Shown in pieces: positions 52,310 through 60,868 of a stretch of 64,000 bases of DNA; position 1 is the stretch's first letter; each line of letters opens with the position of its first letter. Both the position numbers and the translations under genes were made by a program. Source of the stretch: Halomarina salina (GTDB lineage Archaea > Halobacteriota > Halobacteria > Halobacteriales > Haloarculaceae); contig NZ_JALLGW010000002.1 of assembly GCF_023074835.1 (NCBI RefSeq), forward strand, positions 1-64,000, read 5' to 3'. The notes beneath the pieces are model-generated. The model searched no databases. It saw nothing but the letters and a program-made list of their open reading frames with translations, and was not told the origin of the DNA.

Positions 52310-53227
52310 TCAGTCGACGGTCGCCGACGGCTGCCGGTCGCTGGCCGTCACGTAGATTCCTGCGAGCACGATTCCACCGCCGACGAGCGTCGCGAGCGTC
52401 GGGAACTCCGTCAGGACGACGACCGCCAGGAGCGTGCTCCCGACGGGTTCCCCGAGCAGCGAGACGCTCACCACCGACGACTCGACGTGGCCGAGCGCCC
52501 AGTTCAGGACGGTGTGGCCGAACAGCCCCGGACCGAGCGCCATCGCCGCGAACAGGAGCCACTCGCGGTCCGGGTAGCCACCGAGCGGGTGGCCCGCGCC
52601 GACGACGAACGCGAGCAACACGACCGTACAGACCGCGTAGACGACGGTGACGTACGGGAGCAGCGGGACGCGCTGGCGAAGCGACCGGCCGGCGAGGACG
52701 TACGCGGCCGCCATCACCGCGCCGACGAGTGCGAGCGCGTCGCCGTACAGCGGCCGCGACCCGGCGACGGCCGCTCCCGAGAGCAACTCGCCGGCGGACA
52801 TGACGACCATCCCACCGAGGGCGACGGCGATGCCGACCCCCATCCGGCGCGAGAAGCGCTCGTCGAGCAGGAAGAACGCCCCGAGCGCGACGAACAGCGG
52901 CTGGGCCTGGACGAGCGTCACGCTGGCGGCGACGCTGGTCCACCGGAGGCTCTCGAACCACGTCCCGAAGTGGATCGCGAGCGCCGTCCCGGCCAGCGTC
53001 GCCCCCAGCGCGTCCCTGGCCGAGAGTCGAGTGAACGCGTCGCGGTGGTTGAGGAGGGCACCTGGCGCGACCAGCGCGAGCGTGAACAGTACCCGGTAGA
53101 ACGCCTTGACGAGACTCGGGGCGTTCGAGAGGTCCACGAGGATGGCGCTGGTCGAGACGGCGAGGACGGCGACGCCGAGCGCCAGGGTCGGCGAGACGGC
53201 GGGCGACTCGGCACGCGTGGTCGACAC
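52310..53227 (-). CDS. EamA/DMT family transporter
   Basis: A 305-aa integral membrane protein with two EamA repeats of five spans each. The signature includes VLVDLSNAPSLVKAFYRVLF in repeat 1 and GHTVLNWALGHVESSVVSVS in repeat 2, with LLGEPVGSTLLAVVVLTEFP at the end. DMT proteins export amino acids, metabolites or nucleotide sugars; the cargo here is open. It diverges from the DUF4112 gene. Confidence 0.9.
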   Translation of the reverse strand: MSTTRAESPAVSPTLALGVAVLAVSTSAILVDLSNAPSLVKAFYRVLFTLALVAPGALLNHRDAFTRLSARDALGATLAGTALAIHFGTWFESLRWTSVAASVTLVQAQPLFVALGAFFLLDERFSRRMGVGIAVALGGMVVMSAGELLSGAAVAGSRPLYGDALALVGAVMAAAYVLAGRSLRQRVPLLPYVTVVYAVCTVVLLAFVVGAGHPLGGYPDREWLLFAAMALGPGLFGHTVLNWALGHVESSVVSVSLLGEPVGSTLLAVVVLTEFPTLATLVGGGIVLAGIYVTASDRQPSATVD

Positions 53228-53309
53228 GACTCCACGTGCGGCCAGCGGTGGCTTACTGGTTGCGCTCTGCCGGCCGCGACGTTATCAGTGGTGGGACGGT
53301 ACGTGGCCC

Positions 53310-53792
53310 ATGGCACTCGTAGACGAGCAGGAGACGCTCGAACGCTGCCGGACCGTCGCGGCCGCACTCGACGAAGCGGTTCCCGTTCCGGGGACCGACC
53401 AGCGCGTCGGCCTCGACTCGATACTCGGCCTGCTCCCCGTGGCCGGTGACGCCGTCGCCGCCGCCGCGTCGTCGTACATCGTCCTGGAGGCCGCCCGCCT
53501 GGGCGCGCCGAAGTCGACGCTCCTCCGGATGGGGTTCAACATCGCGGTCGACTTCGGCGTCGGGTCGATTCCCATCCTGGGCGACCTGTTCGACGCGGTG
53601 TTCAAGGCCAACCGGAAGAACGTCGAACTGCTGGAGCGGTTCCTCGACGACGCCACCGTCGAGGCGGCCGAGGAGTCCCTGTTCGGCGGCGAGACGGAGG
53701 GCGAGGACGCGAGCGGCGAGTCCGTCGAGAGCGAGGACACCTCGGCGTCCGACGACGAGGACGACGAGACGAGCATCGAGATTCAGGACTGA
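53310..53792 (+). CDS. DUF4112 domain-containing protein
   Basis: A 160-aa protein with the DUF4112 core: VGLDSILGLLPVAGDAVAAA, then SIPILGDLFDAVFKANRKN. The two Gly-rich amphipathic hairpins (residues 25-60 and 70-100) are predicted membrane-embedded. The C-terminal 45 residues are an acidic Asp/Glu/Ser tail ending EIQD. ATG at 53310 is used; the longer frame is Arg-rich antisense. Function unknown. Confidence 0.85.
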   Translation: MALVDEQETLERCRTVAAALDEAVPVPGTDQRVGLDSILGLLPVAGDAVAAAASSYIVLEAARLGAPKSTLLRMGFNIAVDFGVGSIPILGDLFDAVFKANRKNVELLERFLDDATVEAAEESLFGGETEGEDASGESVESEDTSASDDEDDETSIEIQD

Positions 53793-53843
53793 GTCACCGC
53801 TGCGTGGGCGAGGCCGCTCACGGTCCGTCACCGCCACGGAGCC

Positions 53844-54317
53844 CTACTTCTCCAGCAGCTCCCGCGTCTTCCGGTGTCGGTAGCGGAACATCGGTTCGAA
53901 CCCGAGGTCGCCGAGCGGACCGACCGACCCGACGACCGGCAGTTCGTACTCCACCGAATCCTCGACGACGGTCTCGTCGCCGTCCGCGTAGAACGAGTGG
54001 GTGTGCTCCCAGGAGGGGAACGGTCCCTCGTGCATCTCGTCGCGGAAGTACGCCGCGCCGTCGCCCACTTCGCGCTCGGTGATGACCGACACCCAGCGCT
54101 GGCGCGGACCGACGCCGAACGGCCGGAGCGACATGTAGGCGCGGCTCCCCGCCTCCAGCACGTCGGGGTCGCGCTCGTCGTCCGGTCCGAGGACGGTGTC
54201 GACGCTGAGGTGCATGAACGCGGGCGTCAGCGCCTCCAGCCCGTCGGTGCCGGAGTGGAACTCCCAGACCTCCTCGAACGGTGCGCGGACGCGGGTCCTG
54301 CGGCGGTAGGTAGGCAC
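53844..54317 (-). CDS. SRPBCC family protein
   Basis: A 157-aa START/Bet v1-like fold protein of the polyketide-cyclase type: TRVRAPFEEVWEFHSGTDGLEAL opens the fold (helix-grip entry), then FRDEMHEGPFPSWEHTHSFY and the C-terminal helix FEPMFRYRHRKTRELLEK. It should bind a hydrophobic ligand. GTG at 54317 is preferred because a TTTTAC promoter-like patch (about 54335-54345) lies between it and the alternative GTG at 54353. Confidence 0.8.
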   Translation of the reverse strand: MPTYRRRTRVRAPFEEVWEFHSGTDGLEALTPAFMHLSVDTVLGPDDERDPDVLEAGSRAYMSLRPFGVGPRQRWVSVITEREVGDGAAYFRDEMHEGPFPSWEHTHSFYADGDETVVEDSVEYELPVVGSVGPLGDLGFEPMFRYRHRKTRELLEK

Positions 54318-54407
54318 GGCCTCGCGTTGGACCGAACGGCGTAAAACGGACACGAAAACGGCAGAGAGAAGCGGGAACGGGCGAGGCTGTCGAGGTGGGG
54401 TAGCAGC

Positions 54408-54836
54408 TTACTTCAGGCGCTCTTGCAGGAAGGAGGGGTGGGCGGCGGTGACGCCGTCGATGGTGAGGATGCGTTCGGAGATGACGTCGCCGACGGCGTT
54501 CCCGTCGGTGCCCCGCACCTCGGCCATCAGCATGTGGTCGCCGGAAGAGGAGTAGAGCGACTCCACCTCGTCGAGTTCTCGCAGGTCGCGAGTCGCCTCG
54601 ACGTACCGCTCGCTGGCGACGTCGATGCCGACCATCGCGATGGACTTGCTCGTGAGTTTCTTCGGGTCGATGTCCGCGGAGTAGCCGACGATGACGCCCT
54701 CCGACTCCAGTTTGTCGATGTACTTCCGCACCGTCGGTTTCGACACCCCGGCCCGAGTGGCGATATCGGCGTAGGAGGCCTGCGCGTCCTCCTCCAGGAC
54801 GGAGAGGATGCGGTCCTCGGTGGAGTCCGTGCTCAT
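54408..54836 (-). CDS. Lrp/AsnC family transcriptional regulator
   Basis: A 142-aa regulator: HTH at residues 5-50 (DRILSVLEEDAQASYADIAT, VSKPTVRKYIDKLESEGVIVG) and a RAM ligand-binding domain (KSIAMVGIDV, LYSSSGDHMLMAEV). It should bind amino acids or a related metabolite. It lies next to the 2-oxoacid:ferredoxin oxidoreductase genes on the same strand with about 137 nt between, so regulation of that complex is a reasonable inference. It has its own TATA-like box. Confidence 0.93.
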   Translation of the reverse strand: MSTDSTEDRILSVLEEDAQASYADIATRAGVSKPTVRKYIDKLESEGVIVGYSADIDPKKLTSKSIAMVGIDVASERYVEATRDLRELDEVESLYSSSGDHMLMAEVRGTDGNAVGDVISERILTIDGVTAAHPSFLQERLK

Positions 54837-54855
54837 GAAAGGGCTTTTTGCGTCC

Positions 54856-54868
54856 GTGAAAAAATACC
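54856..54868 (-). promoter_or_regulatory. Lrp gene promoter (TATA-like)
   Basis: On the minus strand GGTATTTTTTCAC (54856-54868) is centred about 26 nt before the ATG at 54836, consistent with a leaderless transcript. Confidence 0.5.
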
Positions 54869-54973
54869 TTCCGAACCCGAAAACCCCTCGGCGGCGTGAC
54901 CGTCGGCGCGGGCTACCGGTCGACGGACTGGTGGTCGACGCAGGTCGGAAAAATCGTGGGTCGGGGCGACGCG

Positions 54974-55909
54974 TTACTTGTGCCGGGCGAGCAGGTCGTA
55001 CGACCGCTCCCACTCGTAGTCGTCGTCGAAGTACCGCTCCGCCAGCGGCGTCTCGGGCATCTCGCCGAGCTCGCGCTTCTCCTGACCGTACGAGTGGCGG
55101 TTCCCCTCCTTGTAGAACCGACCCGTCAGCACCTCCCCCTCGTAGAGGGCGGATTCGGCCTCGTACATCGCCTCGCTCGCCTCGCGGCGGTCGGTGATGT
55201 CGAAGTCGTGGTCCTCGGACTGCTGGATGTCCGTGTACGGGACGTACTGGCGCGCGTCCTTGTTCCACGTCGGGCACTGCGTCAGGAAGTCGATGTGCGA
55301 GAAGCCGTCGTGGTCGATGGCCTCCTTGATGATCTCCTTGGCCTGGTTCGGGTTCACCGCGGCGGTGCGGGCGACGAACGACGCGCCCGAGGTGAGCGCC
55401 AGCGAGAGCGGCCGAATCGGGTCCTTCGCCGAGCCGTGGGGCTGGGTCTTGGACTCGTGACCCTTCGGACTCGTCGGGGACGTCTGTCCCTTCGTGAGGC
55501 CGAAGATCTCGTTGTTGAACACGATGTACGTCATGTCGTGGTTCTCGCGGGCGGTGTGCATGAAGTGGTTCCCGCCGATGCCGTACCCGTCACCGTCGCC
55601 GCCCGCGGCGACGACTTCGAGTTCGGGGTTCGCGAGTTTCGCCGCCCGGGCGACGGGCAGCGAACGACCGTGGATGGAGTGGTAGCCGTAGGACTCGAAG
55701 TAGCTCGACAGCTTCCCCGAGCAGCCGATGCCGGTCACCAGCAGAATCTCCTCGGGGTCCTTGCCGAGGTCGGCCATCGCGCCCTTCAGCGCCTTCAGGA
55801 CGCCGAAGTCGCCACAGCCCGGGCACCACGTCGCCTGCGGTTCGATGCCGGGGGTGTACTCGTTCTGGTCGACGTCTCGTTCCTCGCCGATTGCTGAGAA
55901 TGCGCTCAT
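54974..55909 (-). CDS. 2-oxoacid:ferredoxin oxidoreductase subunit beta (thiamine diphosphate subunit)
   Basis: A 311-aa beta chain with ThDP and FeS features: CPGCGDFGVLKAL (N-terminal Cys pair), the ThDP motif GGDGDGYGIGGNHF with Mg-binding GDG...N, and a Cys in LTQCPTWNKD. With the alpha chain it converts a 2-oxoacid to an acyl-CoA and CO2 and reduces ferredoxin. In haloarchaea, pyruvate and 2-oxoglutarate enzymes both have this two-subunit form; which one this is cannot be settled by eye. ATG lies 2 nt after the alpha stop. Confidence 0.93.
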   Translation of the reverse strand: MSAFSAIGEERDVDQNEYTPGIEPQATWCPGCGDFGVLKALKGAMADLGKDPEEILLVTGIGCSGKLSSYFESYGYHSIHGRSLPVARAAKLANPELEVVAAGGDGDGYGIGGNHFMHTARENHDMTYIVFNNEIFGLTKGQTSPTSPKGHESKTQPHGSAKDPIRPLSLALTSGASFVARTAAVNPNQAKEIIKEAIDHDGFSHIDFLTQCPTWNKDARQYVPYTDIQQSEDHDFDITDRREASEAMYEAESALYEGEVLTGRFYKEGNRHSYGQEKRELGEMPETPLAERYFDDDYEWERSYDLLARHK

Positions 55910-55911
55910 GA

Positions 55912-57801
55912 TTAGTCACCTGCCGCGGGGACGTACTTGGTAGTCTCACCAGGCAGGTCCCCGCCGTTGATGCTCGCCTCGAACCCCTCGACGATCTCGT
56001 GGGGTTCGAACGGGTTGCCGTTGTACTTCAGCAGGCTCGACATCTTCTCGCCGTACCGGCCGAGTTCCTTCTGTGTGAGCCCGCGGAACTGTGCTGACGC
56101 GTTCATCTCGACCACGAGACACTCGTCGACCGATTCGAGGAACGCCTCGACCTCGTCCTCGGGGTAGGGCATCATGTCGGAGACGCCCAGCGACTTCACG
56201 CTGTGGCCGTCGTCGTTCAGGCGGTCGACCGCCTCCTCGACGGTGCCCTGCGAACTGCCCCACGTGAGGATGCCGTACGTGGCGTCCTCGTCGCCGTGGG
56301 CGGTCTGGTTCGACTGGTCGCGACCGTCGAGGTCCGCGCGAATCGCGTTCAGTTTCCGCTCGCGGCGGTCCATCTGCGCGACGCGGTTCGCGGGGTCCTC
56401 GCTGATGTGTCCCTCGGGCGTGTGCTCGTTGCCCGACGCGAGGAAGCGCCCGCCCTTCTGACCCGGAATCGTCCGGGGGCTGACGCCGTTCTCGGGGTCG
56501 TGCTGGAACCGCTGGAACTTCCCGGAGGCGTGGTGGGCGGCCTCCTCGATCTCGTCTTCGGTGAGCGTCGCGCCCAGCGACGGGTTCGGCTCGCGGTCGA
56601 AGAACGACTCGTCGACGTTGACGAGTTCGCCCGAGAGCTTCTGGTCGTAGATGACGATGCTCGGGATCTGGTAGTCGTACGCGATCTCGAACGCCTTGCG
56701 CGTCTGGTCGTACGCCTCCGACGGCGTGCCGGGTGCGAAGACCACACGGTTGGAGTCGCCCTGGCTCGTGTACAGGACGTGTTCGAGGTCGGCCTGCTCG
56801 GGTTTCGTCGGCATCCCGGTCGACGGCCCGGCGCGCATCGACTCGACGAGCACGATGGGCGTCTCGTTCATCTCGGCGAGGCCGAGCGGTTCGGACATCA
56901 GCGCGAACCCGCCGCCGGACGACCCGGACATCGCCTTCGCGCCGGCGTGGGACGCCCCCATCGCCAGCGCCGCGGCCGCTATCTCGTCCTCGACCTGCTC
57001 GGAGATACCGCCCACGTCCGGCAGGTTCTGGGTCATGATGGTGAAGACGTCCGTCCACGGCGTCATCGGGTAGCCCGCGATGAACCGACAGCCCTCGTCG
57101 AGCGCACCGTAGGCGATGCAGGTCGACCCGGAGACGAGCACCTGGTCTTCGTCGTGGCTCCCCGTCGGAACCTGGAGGTCGTGGGTGAACTCCTTCTCCT
57201 GGGTCTGCTCGTACGCCATGTTGAGGATGTCGATGTTCTGTTCGAGGATCTCACCACCCATGCGCTCGTCCATCAGTTCCTCGATGGGGTCGAGTTCCAT
57301 GCCGATGAGCGCGCAGGTGACGCCCACACCGGCCGTGTTGCGCATGACCTCGCGCCCGTGTTCGCGTGCGAGACCGCGGAGGTCGACGGGGTAGACGTGC
57401 CACCCCTCCTCCTCCGCTCGCTCGTCGAGGTCCGCGACGTCCTCGTCGTCGAGGAGTCCCTCGTCGTAGACGATGACGCCGCCCTCGCGGAGTTCGTCGA
57501 GGTTCTCCGTCAGCGGTTTCACCTCCTCGTTGCCGTAGTAGGCTTCGTCCTTGGGGTTGCGCGCGAACGAGTCCCCCAGTGCCAGGAGACAGTTGTACCC
57601 GTCCCCTCGGGACGTTACCTCGTCGGGCGCGGCCCGAATCTCGACGTAGGTGTGACCGCCGCGGATTCGCGACGGATAGTGACGATGCGTGAACACGTCG
57701 AGACCCGAACGCATCAGCGCCTTGGCGAAGTTCTGGCTGGTCGAATCGATTCCGTCACCGGAGCCACCGGCGATTCGCCAGACCAGTTCGTTTTCAGTCA
57801 T
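55912..57801 (-). CDS. 2-oxoacid:ferredoxin oxidoreductase subunit alpha (gamma-alpha fusion)
   Basis: A 629-aa chain. Residues 1-190 match the gamma domain (RIAGGSGDGIDSTSQNFAKAL, YPSRIRGGHTYVEIR); the rest is the alpha/pyrimidine-binding domain (GCRFIAGYPMTPWTDVFT, SGSSGGGFALMSEPLG), then the C-terminal transketolase-like domain (YGILTWGSSQGTVEEAV). It forms the alpha2-beta2 enzyme known from haloarchaea. The length is close to my recollection of haloarchaeal PorA rather than KorA, a weak hint toward pyruvate. Promoter-like GTTTTTGAA (57828-57836, minus) lies about 31 nt upstream. Confidence 0.93.
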   Translation of the reverse strand: MTENELVWRIAGGSGDGIDSTSQNFAKALMRSGLDVFTHRHYPSRIRGGHTYVEIRAAPDEVTSRGDGYNCLLALGDSFARNPKDEAYYGNEEVKPLTENLDELREGGVIVYDEGLLDDEDVADLDERAEEEGWHVYPVDLRGLAREHGREVMRNTAGVGVTCALIGMELDPIEELMDERMGGEILEQNIDILNMAYEQTQEKEFTHDLQVPTGSHDEDQVLVSGSTCIAYGALDEGCRFIAGYPMTPWTDVFTIMTQNLPDVGGISEQVEDEIAAAALAMGASHAGAKAMSGSSGGGFALMSEPLGLAEMNETPIVLVESMRAGPSTGMPTKPEQADLEHVLYTSQGDSNRVVFAPGTPSEAYDQTRKAFEIAYDYQIPSIVIYDQKLSGELVNVDESFFDREPNPSLGATLTEDEIEEAAHHASGKFQRFQHDPENGVSPRTIPGQKGGRFLASGNEHTPEGHISEDPANRVAQMDRRERKLNAIRADLDGRDQSNQTAHGDEDATYGILTWGSSQGTVEEAVDRLNDDGHSVKSLGVSDMMPYPEDEVEAFLESVDECLVVEMNASAQFRGLTQKELGRYGEKMSSLLKYNGNPFEPHEIVEGFEASINGGDLPGETTKYVPAAGD

Positions 57802-58095
57802 AGTAGGTCGTGGCCCGAAGGCCCTAGTTCAAAAACGGTCGCTCCCGACTAAAGCGTTTATCATATGTTAGCACACATTGATGATGAGGGTTTCGGACGC
57901 TAACGCTCTCCGGCCCGAAACCCGCCATCTGGCAGGCCGAATGTAAACAATAGTTCATACCGTTCCGGCGGTCGGTCGCGGGCGCGCGGGTCGTCCGCGA
58001 CGTGTGAGGGAGAGTATCGGTTCGCCCAACTATTGCCACCAGCGCACGTCGGGTAAAGGTCTATATCCGGTCGTGGCGTGGTGCGACACACGGAG
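57802..58095. other. 294-nt divergent intergenic region
   Basis: Contains the alpha-subunit promoter (57828-57836) and an AT-rich stretch up to about 57900, then GC-rich DNA without a gene, then a TATA-like TCTATATCC (58060-58068) centred about 32 nt before the DICT-protein ATG. No repeats of note. Confidence 0.55.
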
Positions 58096-58827
58096 ATGTC
58101 CCTCAGTGAACTGATCTCCGGTGTCGAAGCCCACGAGATGACGCTGACGGTGTTCAACTCGGAGAGCGACGCCGCCGACACGCTCCGCGAGCACTTCGCG
58201 GACCGGAACCTCGTCGTGACGGAGGGGAACTCACTGGAGGGACCACAGGACTACGTCGTGCTGAGCAAGGGCGACGAGTTCCTCACGGCGGCGAATCTGG
58301 ACGAGGTCCTCGACCCGTCGCTCGACACCGAACCGCACTTCGAGGCGGAGGGACGGAAGGCCATCCTCGACCACCTCGACGAGACCATGTTCACCTCCTA
58401 CGACGCCCGGCAGATGGTGTCGGCCTCGCGGGAGATAGAGGACCGTGCGTGGCGCGTCGGCGCGGGCCAGCTGCACGCCGGGTTCCAGAACGTCTCCATC
58501 ATCGAGTCACAGCTCGACGTCTACGAGCAACTGGCGACCAGACCGAACCTGGACGTGCACGCCTACGGCTATCCGGACGACGCCGTTCCCGACCACGAGG
58601 GGTTCACCGTCCACGTCGAGCGGACCGACGAGATCGCCAACTCCTGGTTCGTCGTCTACGACGGCGCTGGCGTCGACTCCAACAAGTGTGCACTCCTCGC
58701 CGAGGAGCGAGAGCCGCGGCAGTTCTACGGGTTCTGGACGTACGGTCCCGACACCGTCGACTGGATAATCGACCACCTCACGTCGACGTACGGGATGGTC
58801 GAACCCGACGACAGCGTCGAGCGGTAG
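58096..58827 (+). CDS. DICT sensory domain protein
   Basis: A 243-aa protein covered by a DICT (diguanylate cyclases and two-component system) domain: LSELISGVEAHEMTLTVFNS, then LDETMFTSYDARQMVSASRE, VSIIESQLDVYEQLATRPNL and VHVERTDEIANSWFVVYDG. The domain is a ligand or light sensor often fused to signalling outputs; here it is alone. ATG at 58096 fits the TATA box; the GTG at 58078 is less likely. It is convergent with the KaiC-like gene after 37 nt. Confidence 0.85.
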   Translation: MSLSELISGVEAHEMTLTVFNSESDAADTLREHFADRNLVVTEGNSLEGPQDYVVLSKGDEFLTAANLDEVLDPSLDTEPHFEAEGRKAILDHLDETMFTSYDARQMVSASREIEDRAWRVGAGQLHAGFQNVSIIESQLDVYEQLATRPNLDVHAYGYPDDAVPDHEGFTVHVERTDEIANSWFVVYDGAGVDSNKCALLAEEREPRQFYGFWTYGPDTVDWIIDHLTSTYGMVEPDDSVER

Positions 58828-58864
58828 GTCGGGCCGCCGTCGCCCCAGCGCTTCCACTCGACGG

Positions 58865-59728
58865 CTACACCCGACGGTTGCTGCTGATGCTGAACCCGGT
58901 GTCGGTGACCTTGGTGTCGTAGACGACCTGTCTGCGACCGCTGAGCGCGCCACCGAACTCGCCGATACGCATCGTCTTCTGAGCGTTCGTCCCGCTGTCG
59001 TTCGTGTAGAAGTAGAGACAGCCGTGGAGCGCGGTGTTGACGATCTCGTCCGCCCGAACCGTGTCGGGTCGCGCGTGGTGGAGCATCGAGACGAGTCCGT
59101 CCCACGACTCGGCCGCGCTGCGGAGTCCCGAGAGGAACCCCCGGACGTCCGCCATCGAGAGGTCGTACGCCGTCGCACCGTGAAGCGCCGTCAGCGAGTC
59201 GAAGACGATCATGTTCCCGTCACCGACCGAGACGAGGTAGTCACTGATGTCGGCGAGGAACTCGTCGAACGTGTCCGACCCGTCCCGGTCGCCGGAGCGC
59301 TCCTCCTTCCGCCCCGCCTGCCGGAGCGTGGTCGGAATCGGCGCGAGGTCGAGGAACCGGTCCGAGAAGTCCTTCACGTGCAGGTGCTCGGTCAACGTGT
59401 TGAACCGACGCGCCCCCAGCACGGCGTCCATCTGGTGGAGTAAGTGGTTGCGGCTCCGGTCGAGGGTGACGTAGTGAACTTCGTCCGGGAGGATGTCGGG
59501 GTAGAGGATGCGGCCGTCGTACAGGCCGGGGTAGTACCGCGCGGTCATCAGCGAGGCGGCGTGGGTGTGCGCGTACGCGTCCGTACCGGCGTCGGGCGCA
59601 CCCACGAGCAACACGCTGCTCCCCGCCGGAATCCCCTTGAACCGACCGTCGAGCGTCGGCGACCCGAACGGGATGCGGCCGATGCTCCGACTCGCGCGTT
59701 TCGCTCCGATAGGTGTCTCTTCTGGCAT
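58865..59728 (-). CDS. KaiC/RAD55-like RecA-superfamily protein with degenerate Walker A
   Basis: A 287-aa protein with a RecA/KaiC-like fold: the entry FGSPTLDGRFKGIPAGSSVLLV is followed by GAPDAGTDAYA (residues 43-53), where the P-loop lysine and Ser/Thr are Thr49 and Asp50. Walker B NMIVFDSLTALHG and the arginine-rich loop GGALSGRRQVVYD remain. It is thus unlikely to hydrolyse ATP by the usual mechanism and may be a binding or regulatory subunit. Haloarchaea have related stand-alone proteins near sensors and taxis genes; its neighbour is a DICT sensor, convergent with it. Confidence 0.78.
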   Translation of the reverse strand: MPEETPIGAKRASRSIGRIPFGSPTLDGRFKGIPAGSSVLLVGAPDAGTDAYAHTHAASLMTARYYPGLYDGRILYPDILPDEVHYVTLDRSRNHLLHQMDAVLGARRFNTLTEHLHVKDFSDRFLDLAPIPTTLRQAGRKEERSGDRDGSDTFDEFLADISDYLVSVGDGNMIVFDSLTALHGATAYDLSMADVRGFLSGLRSAAESWDGLVSMLHHARPDTVRADEIVNTALHGCLYFYTNDSGTNAQKTMRIGEFGGALSGRRQVVYDTKVTDTGFSISSNRRV

Positions 59729-59779
59729 GTGAATTTCCCAGTACCGAGACGTTATTACTGTACCGACTGCTAGAAATTC

Positions 59780-60577
59780 TTATATTTCTTCTCGAACTCG
59801 GTTGAATCGATCCAGGTCGTGGCCGAGAACCACCGTGGCGTCGTGTCGTCGTTCCAGGTCGCGGGCGTACGAGAGCGACGAGCGCCAGTCCCGGTTCGAC
59901 CAGAGCAGACCCGCACCCATCGACTGGCCGTCCTCGTAGTTCGCGTCGACGTAGGCCTCGTCACCGACCACGAGGACGTTCCCCGCGTCGCGTCGAATCA
60001 GCGCCCCCATGAGTCCCGGCGTGTGTCCAGGCAGATGGAGCAGTTCGACGCCGGGAACGAGCGTCGAGCGGTCGCCGTGGACGACCTGCCAGTTCAGGTC
60101 GTGGTCGAAATCCGGCGCGAAGTACGCGATGGAGCCCTCCTCGGTCTTCGCGGAGTAGTACGCGAACGGCAACTCCTCGCGGTGGACGTAGATCGGCGTC
60201 CCAGTCCCCGCGAACTCCTTCAGCCCGCCCGCGTGGTCGAGGTGGAGGTGGCTCATCACGACGGCGTCGATATCCGACAGCGAGTAGCCGGCGTCGTCGA
60301 GGTCGCCCTCCAGGGTGTGTTCGGCCGCGTCGACGTGCGCGAACGCCTCGTACAGTGGCGTCGGCCAGTAGCCGTCACCCGCCTCGGGGTGCGAGCCCGT
60401 GTCCCAGAGGATTGTCATCTCGGGCGTGTCGACGACCATGTTCCAGACGACGAACTCCGCGTAGTCGTGCTCCGGGTCGCGGTCGCTCGCGGTGGCGACC
60501 GCGTAGCCGTCGACGACGAAGTTCATGTCGGCGTGGACTCGGCCCCGGTCGAGCAGCGTCAGGTCGATGTCGGGCAT
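59780..60577 (-). CDS. N-acyl homoserine lactonase-like MBL enzyme
   Basis: A 265-aa MBL hydrolase with the lactonase motif SHLHLDHAGG (His110, His112, Asp114, His115), then LLHLPGHTPG (His) and VVGDEAYVDANYE (Asp). Pattern and length match AHL lactonases (AiiA group). Archaea use carboxylated or other signals; quorum quenching or lactone detoxification are possible. It is the next gene on the minus strand upstream of the KaiC-like gene. ATG at 60577. Confidence 0.85.
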   Translation of the reverse strand: MPDIDLTLLDRGRVHADMNFVVDGYAVATASDRDPEHDYAEFVVWNMVVDTPEMTILWDTGSHPEAGDGYWPTPLYEAFAHVDAAEHTLEGDLDDAGYSLSDIDAVVMSHLHLDHAGGLKEFAGTGTPIYVHREELPFAYYSAKTEEGSIAYFAPDFDHDLNWQVVHGDRSTLVPGVELLHLPGHTPGLMGALIRRDAGNVLVVGDEAYVDANYEDGQSMGAGLLWSNRDWRSSLSYARDLERRHDATVVLGHDLDRFNRVREEI

Positions 60578-60661
60578 ACGGCGTATCTAGTCGTCGGATG
60601 GGGATAACTGGCCGTGCTGGCTGGGTGTCGTTGGAGGACGAGAGTGAAACACTGCTGTTAC

Positions 60662-60761
60662 CACCTCGAACGCCCCCGTCCTCTCGCCGTCCGAGACGGT
60701 GCAAGCTCCACAGCGAACGCAGCGAGCCGCGCGAGTCCTGCGCCTCGGGGCTTTCGAGGTG
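60662..60761. repeat. 15-bp inverted repeat around a 70-bp spacer upstream of aIF2-alpha
   Basis: CACCTCGAACGCCCC (60662-60676) and GGGGCTTTCGAGGTG (60747-60761) are inverted copies with one mismatch. The spacer has GCAGCGAGCCGCGCGAG-like haloarchaeal low-complexity DNA. It lies in the 291-nt gap between the lactonase-like gene and aIF2-alpha. Confidence 0.65.
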
Positions 60762-60833
60762 TTCGCAGTCGCAGAAGCGTCGACGACCGACCGAACCCGT
60801 CCAACGACGACTCCTCCCGACCGTTCATGACGG

Positions 60834-60843
60834 AGGGTTTAAC
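60834..60843 (+). promoter_or_regulatory. aIF2-alpha promoter (TATA-like)
   Basis: GGGTTTAACC at 60834-60843 is centred about 30 nt before the ATG at 60869, giving a nearly leaderless mRNA for the aIF2-alpha operon. Confidence 0.5.
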
Positions 60844-60868
60844 CACGCGAGCAAGCTACCCACGGTAC

